From Pseudomonas denitrificans (nom. rej.) (GTDB lineage Bacteria > Pseudomonadota > Gammaproteobacteria > Pseudomonadales > Pseudomonadaceae): 64,000 bases of DNA. Below are positions 27,278 through 37,069 of this stretch, one piece after another (position 1 is the first letter of the stretch; each line of letters begins with the position of its first letter). The position numbers and the translations under genes are program-made. The notes under the pieces were generated by a model. The model ran no database searches, had not been told where the DNA came from, and saw only the letters and a program-made list of their open reading frames with translations. The DNA lies in NCBI RefSeq assembly GCF_008807415.1, contig NZ_CP043626.1, forward strand, positions 4,998,501-5,062,500. Direction: 5' to 3'.

Positions 27278-27706
27278 TTACAGGCCGGACATGTGGTGAA
27301 TCGCAGCTTTCAGCTCGTCATCGGAGCAATCAGCGCAAGTGCCCTTGGGCGGCATGGCGTTGACACCCGAGATGGCCTTGGCCAGCAGGCCGTCGAGGCC
27401 GCCCTGCTCTTTCGCACGCTTGCCCCAGTCAGCCTTGTCGCCGACTTTCGGCGCGCCCAGCAGGCCGCTGCCGTGGCAGTTGGTGCAGACCTTGCCGACA
27501 ATCTCTTCACCCGAACGCGGAGCACCGCCACCACCGGCAGAAGCTACGGCGCCAACGCCTTCGCATTCCTTGCCCTGGACGCAGACTTTGCCGACAGGTT
27601 CGAGACGCTTGGCAATGGCGTCATCGTTGGTCGCGGCCTGAACGCTCACTGCCCACAGGGCCAGTACGGCAGCTTGGGCTGCCAGGATTTTTCTAATCAG
27701 GTTCAC
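27278..27706 (-). CDS. cycB: Cytochrome c5 (diheme-free, single CXXCH)
   Basis: 142-residue precursor from GTG at 27706 (VNLIRKILAAQAAVL), with a signal peptide ending SVQA|A. The mature part has one heme-binding CTNCH, the heme-ligand Met in NAMPPKG, and the cytochrome c5 cysteine pair (CADC) near the C terminus. A Gly/Ala-rich stretch (VGAVASAGGGGAP) precedes the heme domain, as in other Pseudomonas c5 proteins. It acts as a periplasmic electron carrier. The gene position between xpt and pauR matches P. aeruginosa cycB. Confidence 0.9.
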   Translation of the reverse strand: MNLIRKILAAQAAVLALWAVSVQAATNDDAIAKRLEPVGKVCVQGKECEGVGAVASAGGGGAPRSGEEIVGKVCTNCHGSGLLGAPKVGDKADWGKRAKEQGGLDGLLAKAISGVNAMPPKGTCADCSDDELKAAIHHMSGL

Positions 27707-27878
27707 CCTTTCACCCTCATCGTGGCTTATCACGCCCGGTCGCGGTGCAGTCACAGTCTCGGGCCGCGCGAGCGGGCGCAAGTATAACGGCAAAGCCGGG
27801 AAGCTCGAAACAATTGCGCCACCTAGCCGGCGTTTGCGGCATTAGGTCGCAGCTGATCTGGCCGGTCCTACCGGCTGT

Positions 27879-28427
27879 TCAAAAATTTGCCGGTGTGGTC
27901 GCGCTGATCAGCCGCGCCGGGGCTTCGAACGGATTGCGGAAGCGGTGCGGCTTGGTGCTGTCGAAATAGTAGCTGTCACCGCATTCGAGGACGAAGGTCT
28001 CGTCGCCAACGGTCAGCTCCAGGCGACCTTCGACCAGTACGCCGGTCTCTTCGCCTTCGTGGGCGTACATGTCGTCACCGGTGTCGGAGCCTGGCGGGTA
28101 GGTCTCGTCGAGCAGGGTGATGGCGCGGCTGGGGTAGTCCTTGCCGATCAGCTTCATGATGATCGAGCCGCTGGACAGGTCGCTGAGTTCGTCTGCCTTG
28201 TAGACCACAGGAGTGTTGCTGCTCTGTTCCAGGTCCAGGGAGAAGAACTCCACGAGGGACATCGGAATACCACCCAGCACTTTCTTCAGCGAGCTGATGG
28301 AGGGGCTGACGCTGTTCTTCTCGATCATCGAGATTGTGCTGTTGGTAACACCCGCCCGTTTGGCGAGTTCGCGCTGGGACAAACCTTTGAGCTTACGGAT
28401 GGCTTGCAGACGAGCACCGACGTCCAA
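27879..28427 (-). CDS. pauR: XRE/cupin regulator of polyamine catabolism PauR
   Basis: 182 residues from TTG at 28427, supported by AAGGAGGA eight bases upstream. The N-terminal XRE helix-turn-helix is LQAIRKLKGLSQRELAKRAGVTNSTISMIEK, and the C-terminal cupin_2 domain contains AHEGEETGVLVEGRLELTVGDE. In P. aeruginosa PauR represses the pau polyamine-degradation genes in response to putrescine and cadaverine. Two other pau genes lie in this window (PauB-like 35681-37000 and pauC 40103-41596). It precedes dadX on the same strand but has its own likely promoter. Confidence 0.88.
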   Translation of the reverse strand: MDVGARLQAIRKLKGLSQRELAKRAGVTNSTISMIEKNSVSPSISSLKKVLGGIPMSLVEFFSLDLEQSSNTPVVYKADELSDLSSGSIIMKLIGKDYPSRAITLLDETYPPGSDTGDDMYAHEGEETGVLVEGRLELTVGDETFVLECGDSYYFDSTKPHRFRNPFEAPARLISATTPANF

Positions 28428-28590
28428 GGGTGGGGTCCTCCTTATTCTTGTGATCAGGCAGGCTCTGAAAGGCAGAACCCGCAACGGCTTGTGCCGAGCG
28501 GGTTCCAAGTGCCACGTATCATGGCAACACCGTTCAGTATTTACAACAGATCGCCCGCCGATCCTGCGCAAACTTTACGGGCGGTATCCG

Positions 28591-29670
28591 TCACTCGCCT
28601 GCGTAGACCCGCGGGACGCGCTTGAGGTTGCAGAACAGCTGATAGGGGATGCTGCCGCACAGGGCAGCGAGCTGGCTGGCGGGCACGTTCGGGCCCCAGA
28701 GTTCGACGCGGCTGCCCAGGCCTGCGCTGGGCAGGTCGGTCAGGTCCACGGTGAGCATGTCCATGGACACGCGACCGATGATGCGGCTGGGCTTGCCGTC
28801 GATGAACACCGGCGTGCCGTCCGGCGCATGGCGCGGATAGCCGTCGGCGTAACCCATGGCGACCACCCCGACGCGTACCGGGCGGTCGGCGATGAAGCGC
28901 GCGCCATAGCCCACCGGCTCGCCGGCCGGCAGTTCGCGGATGCTGATGACCTGGGATTCCAGGGTCATTACCGGGCGCAGCTGGTCAGCCAGCGGGTGCG
29001 CCTGTTCGAAGGGGGTAGCGCCGTAGAGCATGATGCCGGGGCGCACCCAGTCGCTGGGCACGTCGGACCAACCGAGGATGCCGGGAGAGTTGCGCAGGCT
29101 GATCTCGTGGCCCTGGCCTGCGGCTTCGCGCACGGCCTGGAAGGCGGCGACCTGCTCCTCGGTGCGCGCGCAGTCCAGCTCGTCGGCGCGGGAGAAGTGG
29201 CTCATCAGCACGACCTTGGCCACGTGCGGCAGCGCCTTCAGGCGCGCCAGCGCGGCGGCGTAGTCCTGCGGGAAGAAGCCGACGCGGTGCATGCCCGAGT
29301 CCATCTTCAGCCAGACGGTCAGCGGCTTGCTCGGACGGGCGCGCTCGATGGCTTCCAGCTGCCAGGCCGAGTGGACTACGCACCAGAAGTCATGGGCGTC
29401 GATCAGTTCCAGCTCGCTGGCTTCGAAGAAGCCTTCGAGCAGCAGGATCGGCGCGCGGATGCCGGCTTCGCGCAGTTCCAGCGCTTCCTCGATGCAGGCC
29501 ACGGCGAAGCCGTCGGCTTCAGCTTCCAGCGCACGGGCACAGACCACCGCGCCATGGCCGTAGGCATCGGCCTTGACCACTGCCAGCGCTTGAGCGCCGG
29601 TCACTTCACGGGCCAGGCGGTAGTTGTGGCGCAGGGCGGCGAGGTCGATCAGGGCACGGGCGGGACGCAT
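28591..29670 (-). CDS. dadX: Catabolic alanine racemase DadX
   Basis: 359-residue PLP enzyme converting L-alanine to D-alanine, which DadA oxidises. PLP lysine in [12 protein letters not shown]; the catalytic tyrosine is in the RFIAD-preceding GYGARF region and the [10 protein letters not shown] loop is conserved. N terminus [22 protein letters not shown] is typical. It is the last gene of the dadA-RidA-dadX row on the minus strand, with an intrinsic terminator between it and the RidA-family gene. Expression is expected to be Lrp- and alanine-dependent. Confidence 0.95.
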   Translation of the reverse strand: MRPARALIDLAALRHNYRLAREVTGAQALAVVKADAYGHGAVVCARALEAEADGFAVACIEEALELREAGIRAPILLLEGFFEASELELIDAHDFWCVVHSAWQLEAIERARPSKPLTVWLKMDSGMHRVGFFPQDYAAALARLKALPHVAKVVLMSHFSRADELDCARTEEQVAAFQAVREAAGQGHEISLRNSPGILGWSDVPSDWVRPGIMLYGATPFEQAHPLADQLRPVMTLESQVISIRELPAGEPVGYGARFIADRPVRVGVVAMGYADGYPRHAPDGTPVFIDGKPSRIIGRVSMDMLTVDLTDLPSAGLGSRVELWGPNVPASQLAALCGSIPYQLFCNLKRVPRVYAGE

Positions 29671-29711
29671 GGCGAGGCTCTCTTATGGTGTGTGGAGCAG
29701 AAACGACGGAC

Positions 29712-29740
29712 GAAAAAAACCCGGCGCTCCGGCCGGGCCA
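29712..29740 (-). terminator. Intrinsic terminator between RidA-family gene and dadX
   Basis: Minus-strand CCCGGC-CGGAGC-GCCGGG followed by TTTTTTT, right after the RidA-family stop and about 45 bases before dadX. It may reduce readthrough from dadA into dadX. Confidence 0.8.
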
Positions 29741-29750
29741 CGCAAAACGA

Positions 29751-30104
29751 TCAGGGCAGTGCGGCGACGATGGAGACCTCGACGAGGATCTCCGGGTAGC
29801 ACAGCGCCGCCTGGACGGTGGCGCGCGCCGGGGCGCAGCCCTGCGGGACCCACTGGTCCCAGACGCCGTTCATGCCGGCGAAGTCGGCGGCGACGTCTTT
29901 CAGGTAGATGGTTGCCGAGAGCACCCGCGACTTGTCGGTGCCGGCTTCTTCGAGCAGGCGCTCGACGCTGGCGAGGACTTCGCGGGTCTGTTGCTCGACA
30001 CCGGCGGAGAGGTCGTCCGCCACCTGGCCGGCGAGGTACACCGTGCCATTGTGGACGACGACCTGGCTCATCCGCTGGTTAGTGTGCAGGCGCAGGATGG
30101 CCAT
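29751..30104 (-). CDS. RidA family protein linked to D-amino acid dehydrogenase
   Basis: 117 residues of the RidA (YjgF/YER057c/UK114) family. The active-site arginine is kept in [11 protein letters not shown], followed by [11 protein letters not shown]. It overlaps the end of dadA by 26 bases, so it is translated from the same mRNA. DadA turns D-alanine and other D-amino acids into imino acids, and RidA-type enzymes speed their hydrolysis to keto acids and protect PLP enzymes such as DadX. This linked role is inferred from family chemistry and position. Confidence 0.9.
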   Translation of the reverse strand: MAILRLHTNQRMSQVVVHNGTVYLAGQVADDLSAGVEQQTREVLASVERLLEEAGTDKSRVLSATIYLKDVAADFAGMNGVWDQWVPQGCAPARATVQAALCYPEILVEVSIVAALP

Positions 30105-31374
30105 CGTGGGCCTCCGAGGCAGAGCCGTAGCGGGAGATGTCCAGGCCTTCGGTGCTGATCTGCGGGCGCTTCTTGGCCATCAGGTCGGCGAGGTAGCGGC
30201 CCGAGCCGCAAGCCATGGTCCAGCCCAGGGTGCCGTGGCCGGTGTTGAGGAACAGGTTGCGATAGCGGGTGGCGCCGACGATCGGGGTGCCGTCCGGGGT
30301 GGCCGGGCGCAGGCCGGTCCAGAACTCCGCCTGGCTGACGTCGCCGCCTTCCGGGTAGAGGTCGGTGGTGATCATTTCCAGGGTGGCGCGGCGACGCGGG
30401 TTCAGCGACAGGTCGAAGCCGGCGATTTCCGCCATGCCGCCGACGCGGATGCGCTGGTCGAAGCGGGTGATCGCGACCTTGTAGGTCTCGTCGAGGATGG
30501 TCGAGGTCGGCGCCATGTCCGGATTGGTGATCGGCACGGTCAGCGAGTAGCCCTTGAGCGGGTAGACCGGGGCGTCGATACCCAGCGGCTTGAGCATCTG
30601 CGGCGAGTAGCTGCCCAGCGCCAGCACGTAGCGGTCGGCGGTGACCAGTTGGCCATCGACCCAGACGCCGTTGATGCGGTCGCCGGCGAAGTCCAGGCGC
30701 TGGATGTCCTGGCCGAAGCGGAACTCCACGCCCAGGGCCTTGGCCATCTCGGCCAGCTTGGTGGTGAACATCTGGCAGTCGCCGGTCTGGTCGTTGGGCA
30801 GGCGCAGGGCGCCGACCAGCTTGTCGGCCACCTTGGCCAGGGCCGGCTCGACGCGGGCGATGCCGGCGCGATCCAGCACTTCATAGGGGACGCCGGTGCT
30901 TTCCAGGACGGCGATGTCCTTGGCAGCGGAGTCCAGCTGGGCCTGGGTGCGGAACAGCTGGGTGGTACCCAGGGAGCGGCCTTCGTAGGTGATGCCGGTC
31001 TCGGCACGCAGTTCATCGAGGCAGTCGCGGCTGTACTCGGACAGGCGGACCATGCGCTCCTTGTTCACCGCGTAGCTCTTGGCGTTGCAGTTGCGCAGCA
31101 TCTGCCACATCCAGGTGTACTGGCTGGGGTCGCCGGTCAGCTTGATGGCCAGCGGGGCGTGGGTCTGCATCAGCCATTTCATGGCCTTGAGCGGGATGCC
31201 CGGGGCAGCCCAGGGCGAGGCGTAGCCAGGGGACACCTGGCCGGCGTTGGCGAAGCTGGTTTCAAGGGCCGGGCCAGGCTGGCGGTCGACGACGACCACT
31301 TCGAAGCCGGCACGGGCGAGATAGTAAGCACTGGCGGTACCGATCACACCGCTGCCAAGCACCAGAACGCGCAT
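30079..31374 (-). CDS. dadA: D-amino acid dehydrogenase small subunit DadA
   Basis: 431-residue FAD flavoprotein, membrane-associated, that oxidises D-alanine and other D-amino acids and passes electrons to the respiratory chain. Dinucleotide motif [21 protein letters not shown] at the N terminus and the C-terminal FAD-contact motif [21 protein letters not shown] are intact. First gene of the dad operon (dadA, RidA-family, dadX). The 360 bases upstream are free of genes and presumably hold the Lrp-dependent promoter. Confidence 0.96.
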   Translation of the reverse strand: MRVLVLGSGVIGTASAYYLARAGFEVVVVDRQPGPALETSFANAGQVSPGYASPWAAPGIPLKAMKWLMQTHAPLAIKLTGDPSQYTWMWQMLRNCNAKSYAVNKERMVRLSEYSRDCLDELRAETGITYEGRSLGTTQLFRTQAQLDSAAKDIAVLESTGVPYEVLDRAGIARVEPALAKVADKLVGALRLPNDQTGDCQMFTTKLAEMAKALGVEFRFGQDIQRLDFAGDRINGVWVDGQLVTADRYVLALGSYSPQMLKPLGIDAPVYPLKGYSLTVPITNPDMAPTSTILDETYKVAITRFDQRIRVGGMAEIAGFDLSLNPRRRATLEMITTDLYPEGGDVSQAEFWTGLRPATPDGTPIVGATRYRNLFLNTGHGTLGWTMACGSGRYLADLMAKKRPQISTEGLDISRYGSASEAHDGHPAPAH

Positions 31375-31735
31375 CTTTGCCTCCTACGTCGCGCCGGGGG
31401 CGCGGACGTTTCTTATTCTGAACGTAGATGCGCGCAGTATAGGAAGTCAGGCTCAGCGATATTCACTGATTGCGATGCGTGTTTTGACGAAAATTCCTGG
31501 CAAAAGTCGCTTTCACGGAGGGACATCCACCAGTAATAGCGCTTTTTTACCCGAGACCGGATGGTCGAGTATCTGGCGAAAATTTCACCAGATCCAGAGG
31601 AAATAGCGAACGGAAGGGGATCGGCCAGAACTTCTCGCGCCGGCCTCATGGCGGACGGGATTTACCTGCTATCGGGCGGACCGTCCCCGCCTGCCCCGAC
31701 AAGCGGCGACAGGCAGGGAAATCCCCTTGGCAGGC
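31375..31735. other. dadA upstream region
   Basis: 361 bases between the ydbL stop and dadA. About 31430-31600 is noticeably AT-richer than its surroundings and is the expected dadA promoter and Lrp-binding region (inference). A weak hairpin (GCCTG...CAGGC, about 31689-31716) lies after ydbL. No gene was supported. Confidence 0.55.
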
Positions 31736-32080
31736 TTACTTGCGCACCCACTGGCCATTGACCTGTACGTACTGCCCCGACGACGTACGCTCGATGGCCT
31801 TCTTGCCGGCCAGGGATTCCACGTCCTTGAGGGTGGCGCCACTCTGGCTGGCGACCTTCTGGTACTCGGCGCGGCGCGCGGCGTTGATCTGCGCGGCGAC
31901 ATCGGCGGCATCACCGCCGTTCTTCACGACGCCGAGGTATCCGTCGGCCTGCTCGCCGACCAGCCCCTGGGACTTGGCGCTGCCCAGCGCGGACATCGCC
32001 TGCTCCAGGCTCATGGCCATGACCGGCAGGCTCAGGCAGAGGGCGACCAGCGCGACGCCCAGTTTGCGGTGCAATCTCAT
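31736..32080 (-). CDS. ydbL: YdbL family periplasmic protein (DUF1318)
   Basis: 114-residue precursor with signal peptide (ending LPVMA|M) and DUF1318 body (LEQAMSALGSAKSQGLVGEQADGYLGVV ... IERTSSGQYVQVNGQWVRK). E. coli YdbL is a periplasmic protein proposed to chaperone assembly of the YdbH-YnbE intermembrane bridge. Here it is the last gene of ydbH-ynbE-ydbL on the minus strand, 14 bases after ynbE. Confidence 0.9.
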   Translation of the reverse strand: MRLHRKLGVALVALCLSLPVMAMSLEQAMSALGSAKSQGLVGEQADGYLGVVKNGGDAADVAAQINAARRAEYQKVASQSGATLKDVESLAGKKAIERTSSGQYVQVNGQWVRK

Positions 32081-32094
32081 GCAAAGGCTCCTTC

Positions 32095-32286
32095 TCAGAA
32101 CAGGCCACTGTTCTCGTTGATGATGCCGTCGAGCGCCTTGTCGACCTTGATATAGATCTCGTGCTCGATCTTCACGTTGAGGTTGATGTTGATCGGCTCC
32201 TTGGGCGCTGCCAGCTGCACGGTGGGCGTGCAGCCCTGGGCAAGGCCTGCCAGGAGCAGTAGGGCGAATAGGGCGCGGAGGCGCAT
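32095..32286 (-). CDS. ynbE: YnbE family lipoprotein
   Basis: 63-residue lipoprotein with lipobox LAQGC (Cys19) and the family motif PININLNVKIEHEIYIKVDKAL. In E. coli YnbE multimerises in the outer membrane and stacks onto YdbH by beta-strand augmentation to form a lipid-transport bridge. Situated between ydbH and ydbL with short spacers (18 and 14 bases), a single operon. Confidence 0.9.
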   Translation of the reverse strand: MRLRALFALLLLAGLAQGCTPTVQLAAPKEPININLNVKIEHEIYIKVDKALDGIINENSGLF

Positions 32287-32304
32287 TTCAGGTTCTCCTT
32301 GCGG

Positions 32305-34869
32305 TCATGGCGCGGCGGCCGGGTCGTTGCGCAGGCGTTCCTGCACGCGCTTGCGGATGGTGTCGCTGACCCGGTCGCTCAGTTGCAGGCTGGTGAGCAG
32401 CTTGGGCACGTTCTCCTCCAGGTTGACGTTGAGGTTGATCGGCCGGCCCTGCTCCAGTTCGGGATTGCGCCCGCTCAGGCTCAGGGCGAGGAGCAGCTTG
32501 CCGGATTCATCATAATCCACGCGGCTGCTGAGCTTGTCGTAGCGGAAATCGTCGATGGCGGTGGCCACCAGCTGCATGGCCGGGTTGCTCTGGCCCAGCG
32601 ACTGGATCTTCGGCGAACGGAACTGCAGCACGCCGGGTTGCCGCGCGGCCACTTCGCCATTGCGGATCACCAGCTTGCCCTCGTGCAGACCCAGCGGCAG
32701 GTTGCCGTCGATGATGCCGTTGCCGGAAAGGCCCTCCGCCGGATAGGCCGCGAGGATCGCCTCCAGGGCCAGCCCCTCCAGCTTCAGGGTAAGACCCTGC
32801 CCCAGCGCAGAAAGATCCACGGCCCCGGCCGGCAGCCAGGCGCGGCCCTTGAACAGTCCCAGCTCCGCCTGCTGCCAGTCGACCCGGCCCGCCAGCGGCG
32901 CCGCCAGCGAGGCCTTGTAATTACCCTGCAGGGACAGCGGGCCGAGGGTGACGCCGGGGTTCAGCGTGGCGACTCTTACCTGCGGCAGCTGCAGCTGCAT
33001 CTGTGAGCCCTTCAGGGCGAACTTCGCCTGCAGGTCAAGGCCATGCACCTCGCTGCGATCGTAGACGCCCTCCAGCCCGCTGCCGCGCAGGTTCAGGTCG
33101 AGGCTCTGCGCAGCGGCGCCCGGTGGCAGGCGCCAATTCAGGTCGAAGCTCGCCTTGCCATTGTTCAGGCTGAGCAGCCCCGGCCAGTCGCCCAGGGACT
33201 TCTCCAGCGGGTTGCCGGTGCGCAGGAAGAACTCCGGCTGCCGCGCGAACAGGGCAACACCCTGCTTCGCCGAGTTACCCAGGTCGACCTCGGCATTCAG
33301 ACCACCGCTGTTGAGCAGCCGGCCCTTGAACTGCTGGGCGTCGAGGCTCGCCGCCAGTGTGCCCATGGCATTCCAGAACAGCGGTTTGACGTGGGGCTGG
33401 CGCAACTCGCCCACGGCCAGTTTCAGCGGGGCATCGAGTTGCAGGGTGGCCGGCAGGTCACTGGCGTACCCCAGGTTCAGCGTGCCTTTACCCAGCGTGG
33501 CGGCAAGCTTGCTGGCCTTCAGCGACTGCGGTCCGGTCAGCGTGCCGACCTGCAGCTGTGCGCCAGCGGCCAGATTGAAACTCGCCGACTGCTGATCGAT
33601 CCGGCCGTCGAAGCTCAGGTCGATGCGACTGTTGTCGCCGCGCAGGCCGGCCAGCTCCAGGTGCGGGATCTTCCCTTCCAGCCGCGAATCACTCAGTTGC
33701 AGCGCCAGCGGGGTCGCCTCCAGCAAGGCCACGCGGGAGCGCAGGCGCAGGTCGGCGGCCCCCACCGCACGCAGATCGGCGCGCACGCTGCCGACTTCCT
33801 CTTCTACACCGGGCTCCAGGTGCAGGGTCAGGCGCGCCGGGCGCAGGCCGACCGGCAGCGCCTGCAGCCAGTCGCCGTAGAGATCGGAAAGGCGCAGGTC
33901 GCCGCTGACCACCGAGGGCCGCCAGCCGATATCGGTCGCACTGGCGATCAGCCGCAGATCACCCTGCAGGTTGCCCGCACCCGGCAGCGGCCAGGGCTGC
34001 GGCAGCTGCAGGGAGAGATCGATACTGCCGCGTCCATCGCGCAGGCCCGGCCAGTCCGGCCAGGCGGCGGCGCCGGCCAGCTGGGTGTCCCAGCTCAGGC
34101 GCAGGCGCCCGGCCTCGGGGATCGGCAACGGCAGGTTCGGTGTCGGCAACCACATGCCCAGCCAGTTGCGCACCGCCTGCACCGGTGGCACGGCGGGGCT
34201 GGCAATGTTGCCGCTGAGCTGGCGGCTGGTCGGCGCCCAGCTGGAATCCAGGGAAAGCAGCGGCTCGTTGTCCAGGTAGCTGTCCAGGTGCAGGCGCCAC
34301 TGACCATCACCCGGTTGCAGCAGGCCGTTGAATGCCAGTTGCTGTCCGCCCTGGCGCAGCTCGCCGCCCAGTGCGGCGGCGCCGCCCTGGATCTGCTGCC
34401 AGTGCGCGCTGCCATTGAGCGTGCAGCGTTGCTCGCGGGCGCAGGGCAATTCGACGGCGACGCGCTCCAGCGCCAGCCGTCCGGGCAGCAGAGCCAGCCA
34501 GCGGTTGAGCTGGGTGATATCCGGCAGCCCGGCATCTGCTTCCGGCGCGCCCTGCCCCGGCCACTGGCGGATGTCGATGCTGCGGGCAGCCAGTTCCTTG
34601 AGGCGCCAGCGCCCGTCTTCATGCTCGGGCCAGCCGACGCGCAGGTCCTGCAGCTGGATCGCCAGGCGCGCGCCATCCGGTGTCTGCCGCTGAAGGGCCA
34701 GGCGCTGCAGCGTCAGACCCTCGCGGGAAATGCCCAGCCCCTGCCACTGCTCGACGCTGACCCCGGCACTCGCCAGCAGGCGCGGAACCGCCAGCCACGC
34801 CGCGCCGGCCGCCATTGCCAGAAGTAGCAACAGCAGCAGGAGAACGGTGCGCAGGCGGGGAAGCGACAT
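32305..34869 (-). CDS. ydbH: YdbH family AsmA-like intermembrane phospholipid transport protein
   Basis: 854 residues: a single N-terminal membrane helix (VLLLLLLLLAMAAGAAWLAV) then a long periplasmic beta-rich body of repeating hydrophobic strands typical of the AsmA/TamB/YhdP/YdbH group. The C-terminal part (about 640-854, including GQGLTLKLEGLALEAILA and NGIIDGNLPLGLHEGKL) is the conserved YdbH dicarboxylate-transport-like region. YdbH with YhdP and TamB forms redundant channels moving phospholipids to the outer membrane. First gene of its operon. Confidence 0.9.
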   Translation of the reverse strand: MSLPRLRTVLLLLLLLLAMAAGAAWLAVPRLLASAGVSVEQWQGLGISREGLTLQRLALQRQTPDGARLAIQLQDLRVGWPEHEDGRWRLKELAARSIDIRQWPGQGAPEADAGLPDITQLNRWLALLPGRLALERVAVELPCAREQRCTLNGSAHWQQIQGGAAALGGELRQGGQQLAFNGLLQPGDGQWRLHLDSYLDNEPLLSLDSSWAPTSRQLSGNIASPAVPPVQAVRNWLGMWLPTPNLPLPIPEAGRLRLSWDTQLAGAAAWPDWPGLRDGRGSIDLSLQLPQPWPLPGAGNLQGDLRLIASATDIGWRPSVVSGDLRLSDLYGDWLQALPVGLRPARLTLHLEPGVEEEVGSVRADLRAVGAADLRLRSRVALLEATPLALQLSDSRLEGKIPHLELAGLRGDNSRIDLSFDGRIDQQSASFNLAAGAQLQVGTLTGPQSLKASKLAATLGKGTLNLGYASDLPATLQLDAPLKLAVGELRQPHVKPLFWNAMGTLAASLDAQQFKGRLLNSGGLNAEVDLGNSAKQGVALFARQPEFFLRTGNPLEKSLGDWPGLLSLNNGKASFDLNWRLPPGAAAQSLDLNLRGSGLEGVYDRSEVHGLDLQAKFALKGSQMQLQLPQVRVATLNPGVTLGPLSLQGNYKASLAAPLAGRVDWQQAELGLFKGRAWLPAGAVDLSALGQGLTLKLEGLALEAILAAYPAEGLSGNGIIDGNLPLGLHEGKLVIRNGEVAARQPGVLQFRSPKIQSLGQSNPAMQLVATAIDDFRYDKLSSRVDYDESGKLLLALSLSGRNPELEQGRPINLNVNLEENVPKLLTSLQLSDRVSDTIRKRVQERLRNDPAAAP

Positions 34870-35041
34870 GCGAAAGCCTCTGCAAAAAATGACCGACTTC
34901 GTCCCAAAAGACCGAAGCGTTGGCCTACAGGCTGGCCGTCCAACGCGGGAAGTTCAAGGGTTGCCAGTGATATTCCCTGCACAACCGACTATATTGCCGA
35001 CATTCCCCCAAAGCTCATCGCTCGACTTCAGAGTCATACCC

Positions 35042-35530
35042 ATGAGAACCCAGCATCAAAGCCGCCGCGAACTGGACAAGATCGACCGCAACATCCTGCG
35101 CATCCTGCAGGAGGAAGGCCGCATCTCCTTCACCGAACTGGGCGAGCGCGTCGGCCTCTCCACCACGCCGTGCACCGAGCGCGTGCGCCGGCTGGAGCGC
35201 GAGGGAATCATCATGGGCTACAACGCCCGGCTGAATCCGCAGTACCTCAAGGCCAGCCTGCTGGTGTTCGTCGAGATCAGCCTGGACTACAAGTCCGGCG
35301 ACACCTTCGAGGACTTCCGCCGCTCGGTGCTCAAGCTGCCCCATGTGCTGGAGTGCCACCTGGTGTCGGGCCACTTCGACTATCTGGTGAAGGCGCGCAT
35401 CTCCGAGATGGCCTCCTACCGCAAGCTGCTGGGCGACATCCTGCTCAAGCTGCCCCACGTGCGCGAATCCAAGAGCTACATCGTGATGGAAGAGGTGAAG
35501 GAAAGCCTCACCCTGCCCATTCCTGACTGA
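35042..35530 (+). CDS. lrp: Leucine-responsive regulator Lrp (DadR)
   Basis: 162-residue Lrp/AsnC regulator: N-terminal AsnC helix-turn-helix (FTELGERVGLSTTPCTERVRRLEREG) and C-terminal RAM domain (LECHLVSGHFDYLVKARI). The start at ATG 35042 gives the usual length; the longer frame is noncoding. In Pseudomonas this Lrp activates dadA-dadX with alanine as coinducer; here it is divergent from ydbH and separated from dadA by the ydb operon. Confidence 0.93.
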   Translation: MRTQHQSRRELDKIDRNILRILQEEGRISFTELGERVGLSTTPCTERVRRLEREGIIMGYNARLNPQYLKASLLVFVEISLDYKSGDTFEDFRRSVLKLPHVLECHLVSGHFDYLVKARISEMASYRKLLGDILLKLPHVRESKSYIVMEEVKESLTLPIPD

Positions 35531-35680
35531 ATAGCCGGCAGATTCCCCGCCGTTCGCGGCAAGCTCAACAGATTTATTTGCGACTTCCCGGCGTTTTTTC
35601 CCGTGCGGCTATTGGCTGCACGGGAAGTCGGCGTTTATCCTGCGTAAAATTTTAACAACACAAAAATCAGGATATCGCAC

Positions 35681-37000
35681 ATGAACGCCCGCGTTCACCA
35701 GCCGGTGCACACCGACCGCCACGCCCCGTCCTACTACGCCGCGAGCGTCAATCGCCGCCTCGAAGTACCGCCCCTGGCGGGCGAGGAAAAGGCCGACGTG
35801 TGCATCATCGGCGGTGGTTTCTCCGGGCTGAACACGGCCATCGAACTGGCCGAGCGCGGGCTCTCGGTGATCCTGCTGGAAGCGCATCAGATCGGCTGGG
35901 GCGCCAGCGGTCGCAACGGCGGCCAGTTGATCCGCGGCGTCGGCCACGGCCTGGAGCAGTTCGAGCCGGCAGTGGGCGCCGCTGGCGTGCACGCCATGAA
36001 GCTGATGGGCCTGGAAGCGGTGGAGATCGTCCGCCAGCGTGTCGAAAAATACGCCATCGACTGCGACCTGACCTGGGGCTACTGCGACCTGGCCAACAAG
36101 CCCTCGGACGTCGAAGGCTTCCAGGAAGATTTCGACGAGCTGAAAAGCCTCGGCTATCGCCACGAACTGCGCATGATCCCGCAGGATCAGATGCGCTCCA
36201 TCGTCGGCTCCGACCAGTACGTCGGCGGCATGGTGGACATGGGCTCGGGCCACCTGCACCCGCTCAACCTGGCCCTGGGCGAAGCTGCCGCGGCGCAGAG
36301 CCTGGGCGTGAAGCTGTTCGAGAACTCCGCCGTCACCGGCATCGACTACGGCAGCGAAGTACGCGTGCGCACCGCCCAGGGCAGCGTGCGCGCCAAGTCC
36401 CTGGTGATCGCCTGCAATGCCTACCAGAACGGCCTGAACCCCTACCTCGATGGCAAGGTGCTGCCCGCCGGCAGCTACGTGATCGCCACCGAACCGCTGT
36501 CCGCGGAACAGGCCCGCGCCCTGCTGCCGCAGAACATGGCCGTGTGCGACCAGCGCGTGGCGCTGGACTACTACCGGCTCTCCGCCGACAACCGGCTGCT
36601 GTTCGGCGGTGCCTGCCACTACTCCGGGCGCGACCCGGCGGACATCGCCGCCTACATGCGACCGAAGATGCTCAAGGTATTCCCGCACCTGGAAAACGTG
36701 CGCATCGACTACCAGTGGGGCGGCATGATCGGCATCGGCGCCAACCGCCTGCCGCAGATCGGCCGCCTGCCCGACCAGCCCAATGTGTATTTCGCCCAGG
36801 CCTACGCCGGCCACGGGGTGAACGCCACGCACCTGGCCGGCAAGCTGCTCGCCGAAGCCATCACCGCCCAGCAGGGCAGCGGCTTCGAGCTGTTCGCCAA
36901 GGTGCCGCACATCACCTTCCCCGGCGGCAAGCTGCTGCGCTCGCCACTGCTGGCCTTAGGGATGGCCTGGTACCGCTTCAAGGAAACCTTCGGCGGCTGA
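35681..37000 (+). CDS. pauB4: FAD-dependent oxidoreductase, gamma-glutamylpolyamine oxidase PauB-like
   Basis: 439 residues of the DAO family: Rossmann motif VCIIGGGFSGLNTAIELAERG, then IGWGASGRNGGQ and the C-terminal FAD motif AQAYAGHGVNATHLAGKL. It matches the PuuB/PauB group (gamma-glutamylputrescine oxidoreductases) that oxidise gamma-glutamylated polyamines to aldehydes, the substrates of PauC encoded nearby. In P. aeruginosa the gene next to lrp (PA5309) is pauB4. AT-rich upstream DNA (35560-35660) suggests its own promoter. Substrate assignment is by family and position. Confidence 0.82.
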   Translation: MNARVHQPVHTDRHAPSYYAASVNRRLEVPPLAGEEKADVCIIGGGFSGLNTAIELAERGLSVILLEAHQIGWGASGRNGGQLIRGVGHGLEQFEPAVGAAGVHAMKLMGLEAVEIVRQRVEKYAIDCDLTWGYCDLANKPSDVEGFQEDFDELKSLGYRHELRMIPQDQMRSIVGSDQYVGGMVDMGSGHLHPLNLALGEAAAAQSLGVKLFENSAVTGIDYGSEVRVRTAQGSVRAKSLVIACNAYQNGLNPYLDGKVLPAGSYVIATEPLSAEQARALLPQNMAVCDQRVALDYYRLSADNRLLFGGACHYSGRDPADIAAYMRPKMLKVFPHLENVRIDYQWGGMIGIGANRLPQIGRLPDQPNVYFAQAYAGHGVNATHLAGKLLAEAITAQQGSGFELFAKVPHITFPGGKLLRSPLLALGMAWYRFKETFGG

Positions 37001-37069
37001 CCGCCTGCGCGATCCACCGGCTAGAATCTTCCGCAGCCCGTCACCGGCGGGCTTGTCGGAGACTCATCC

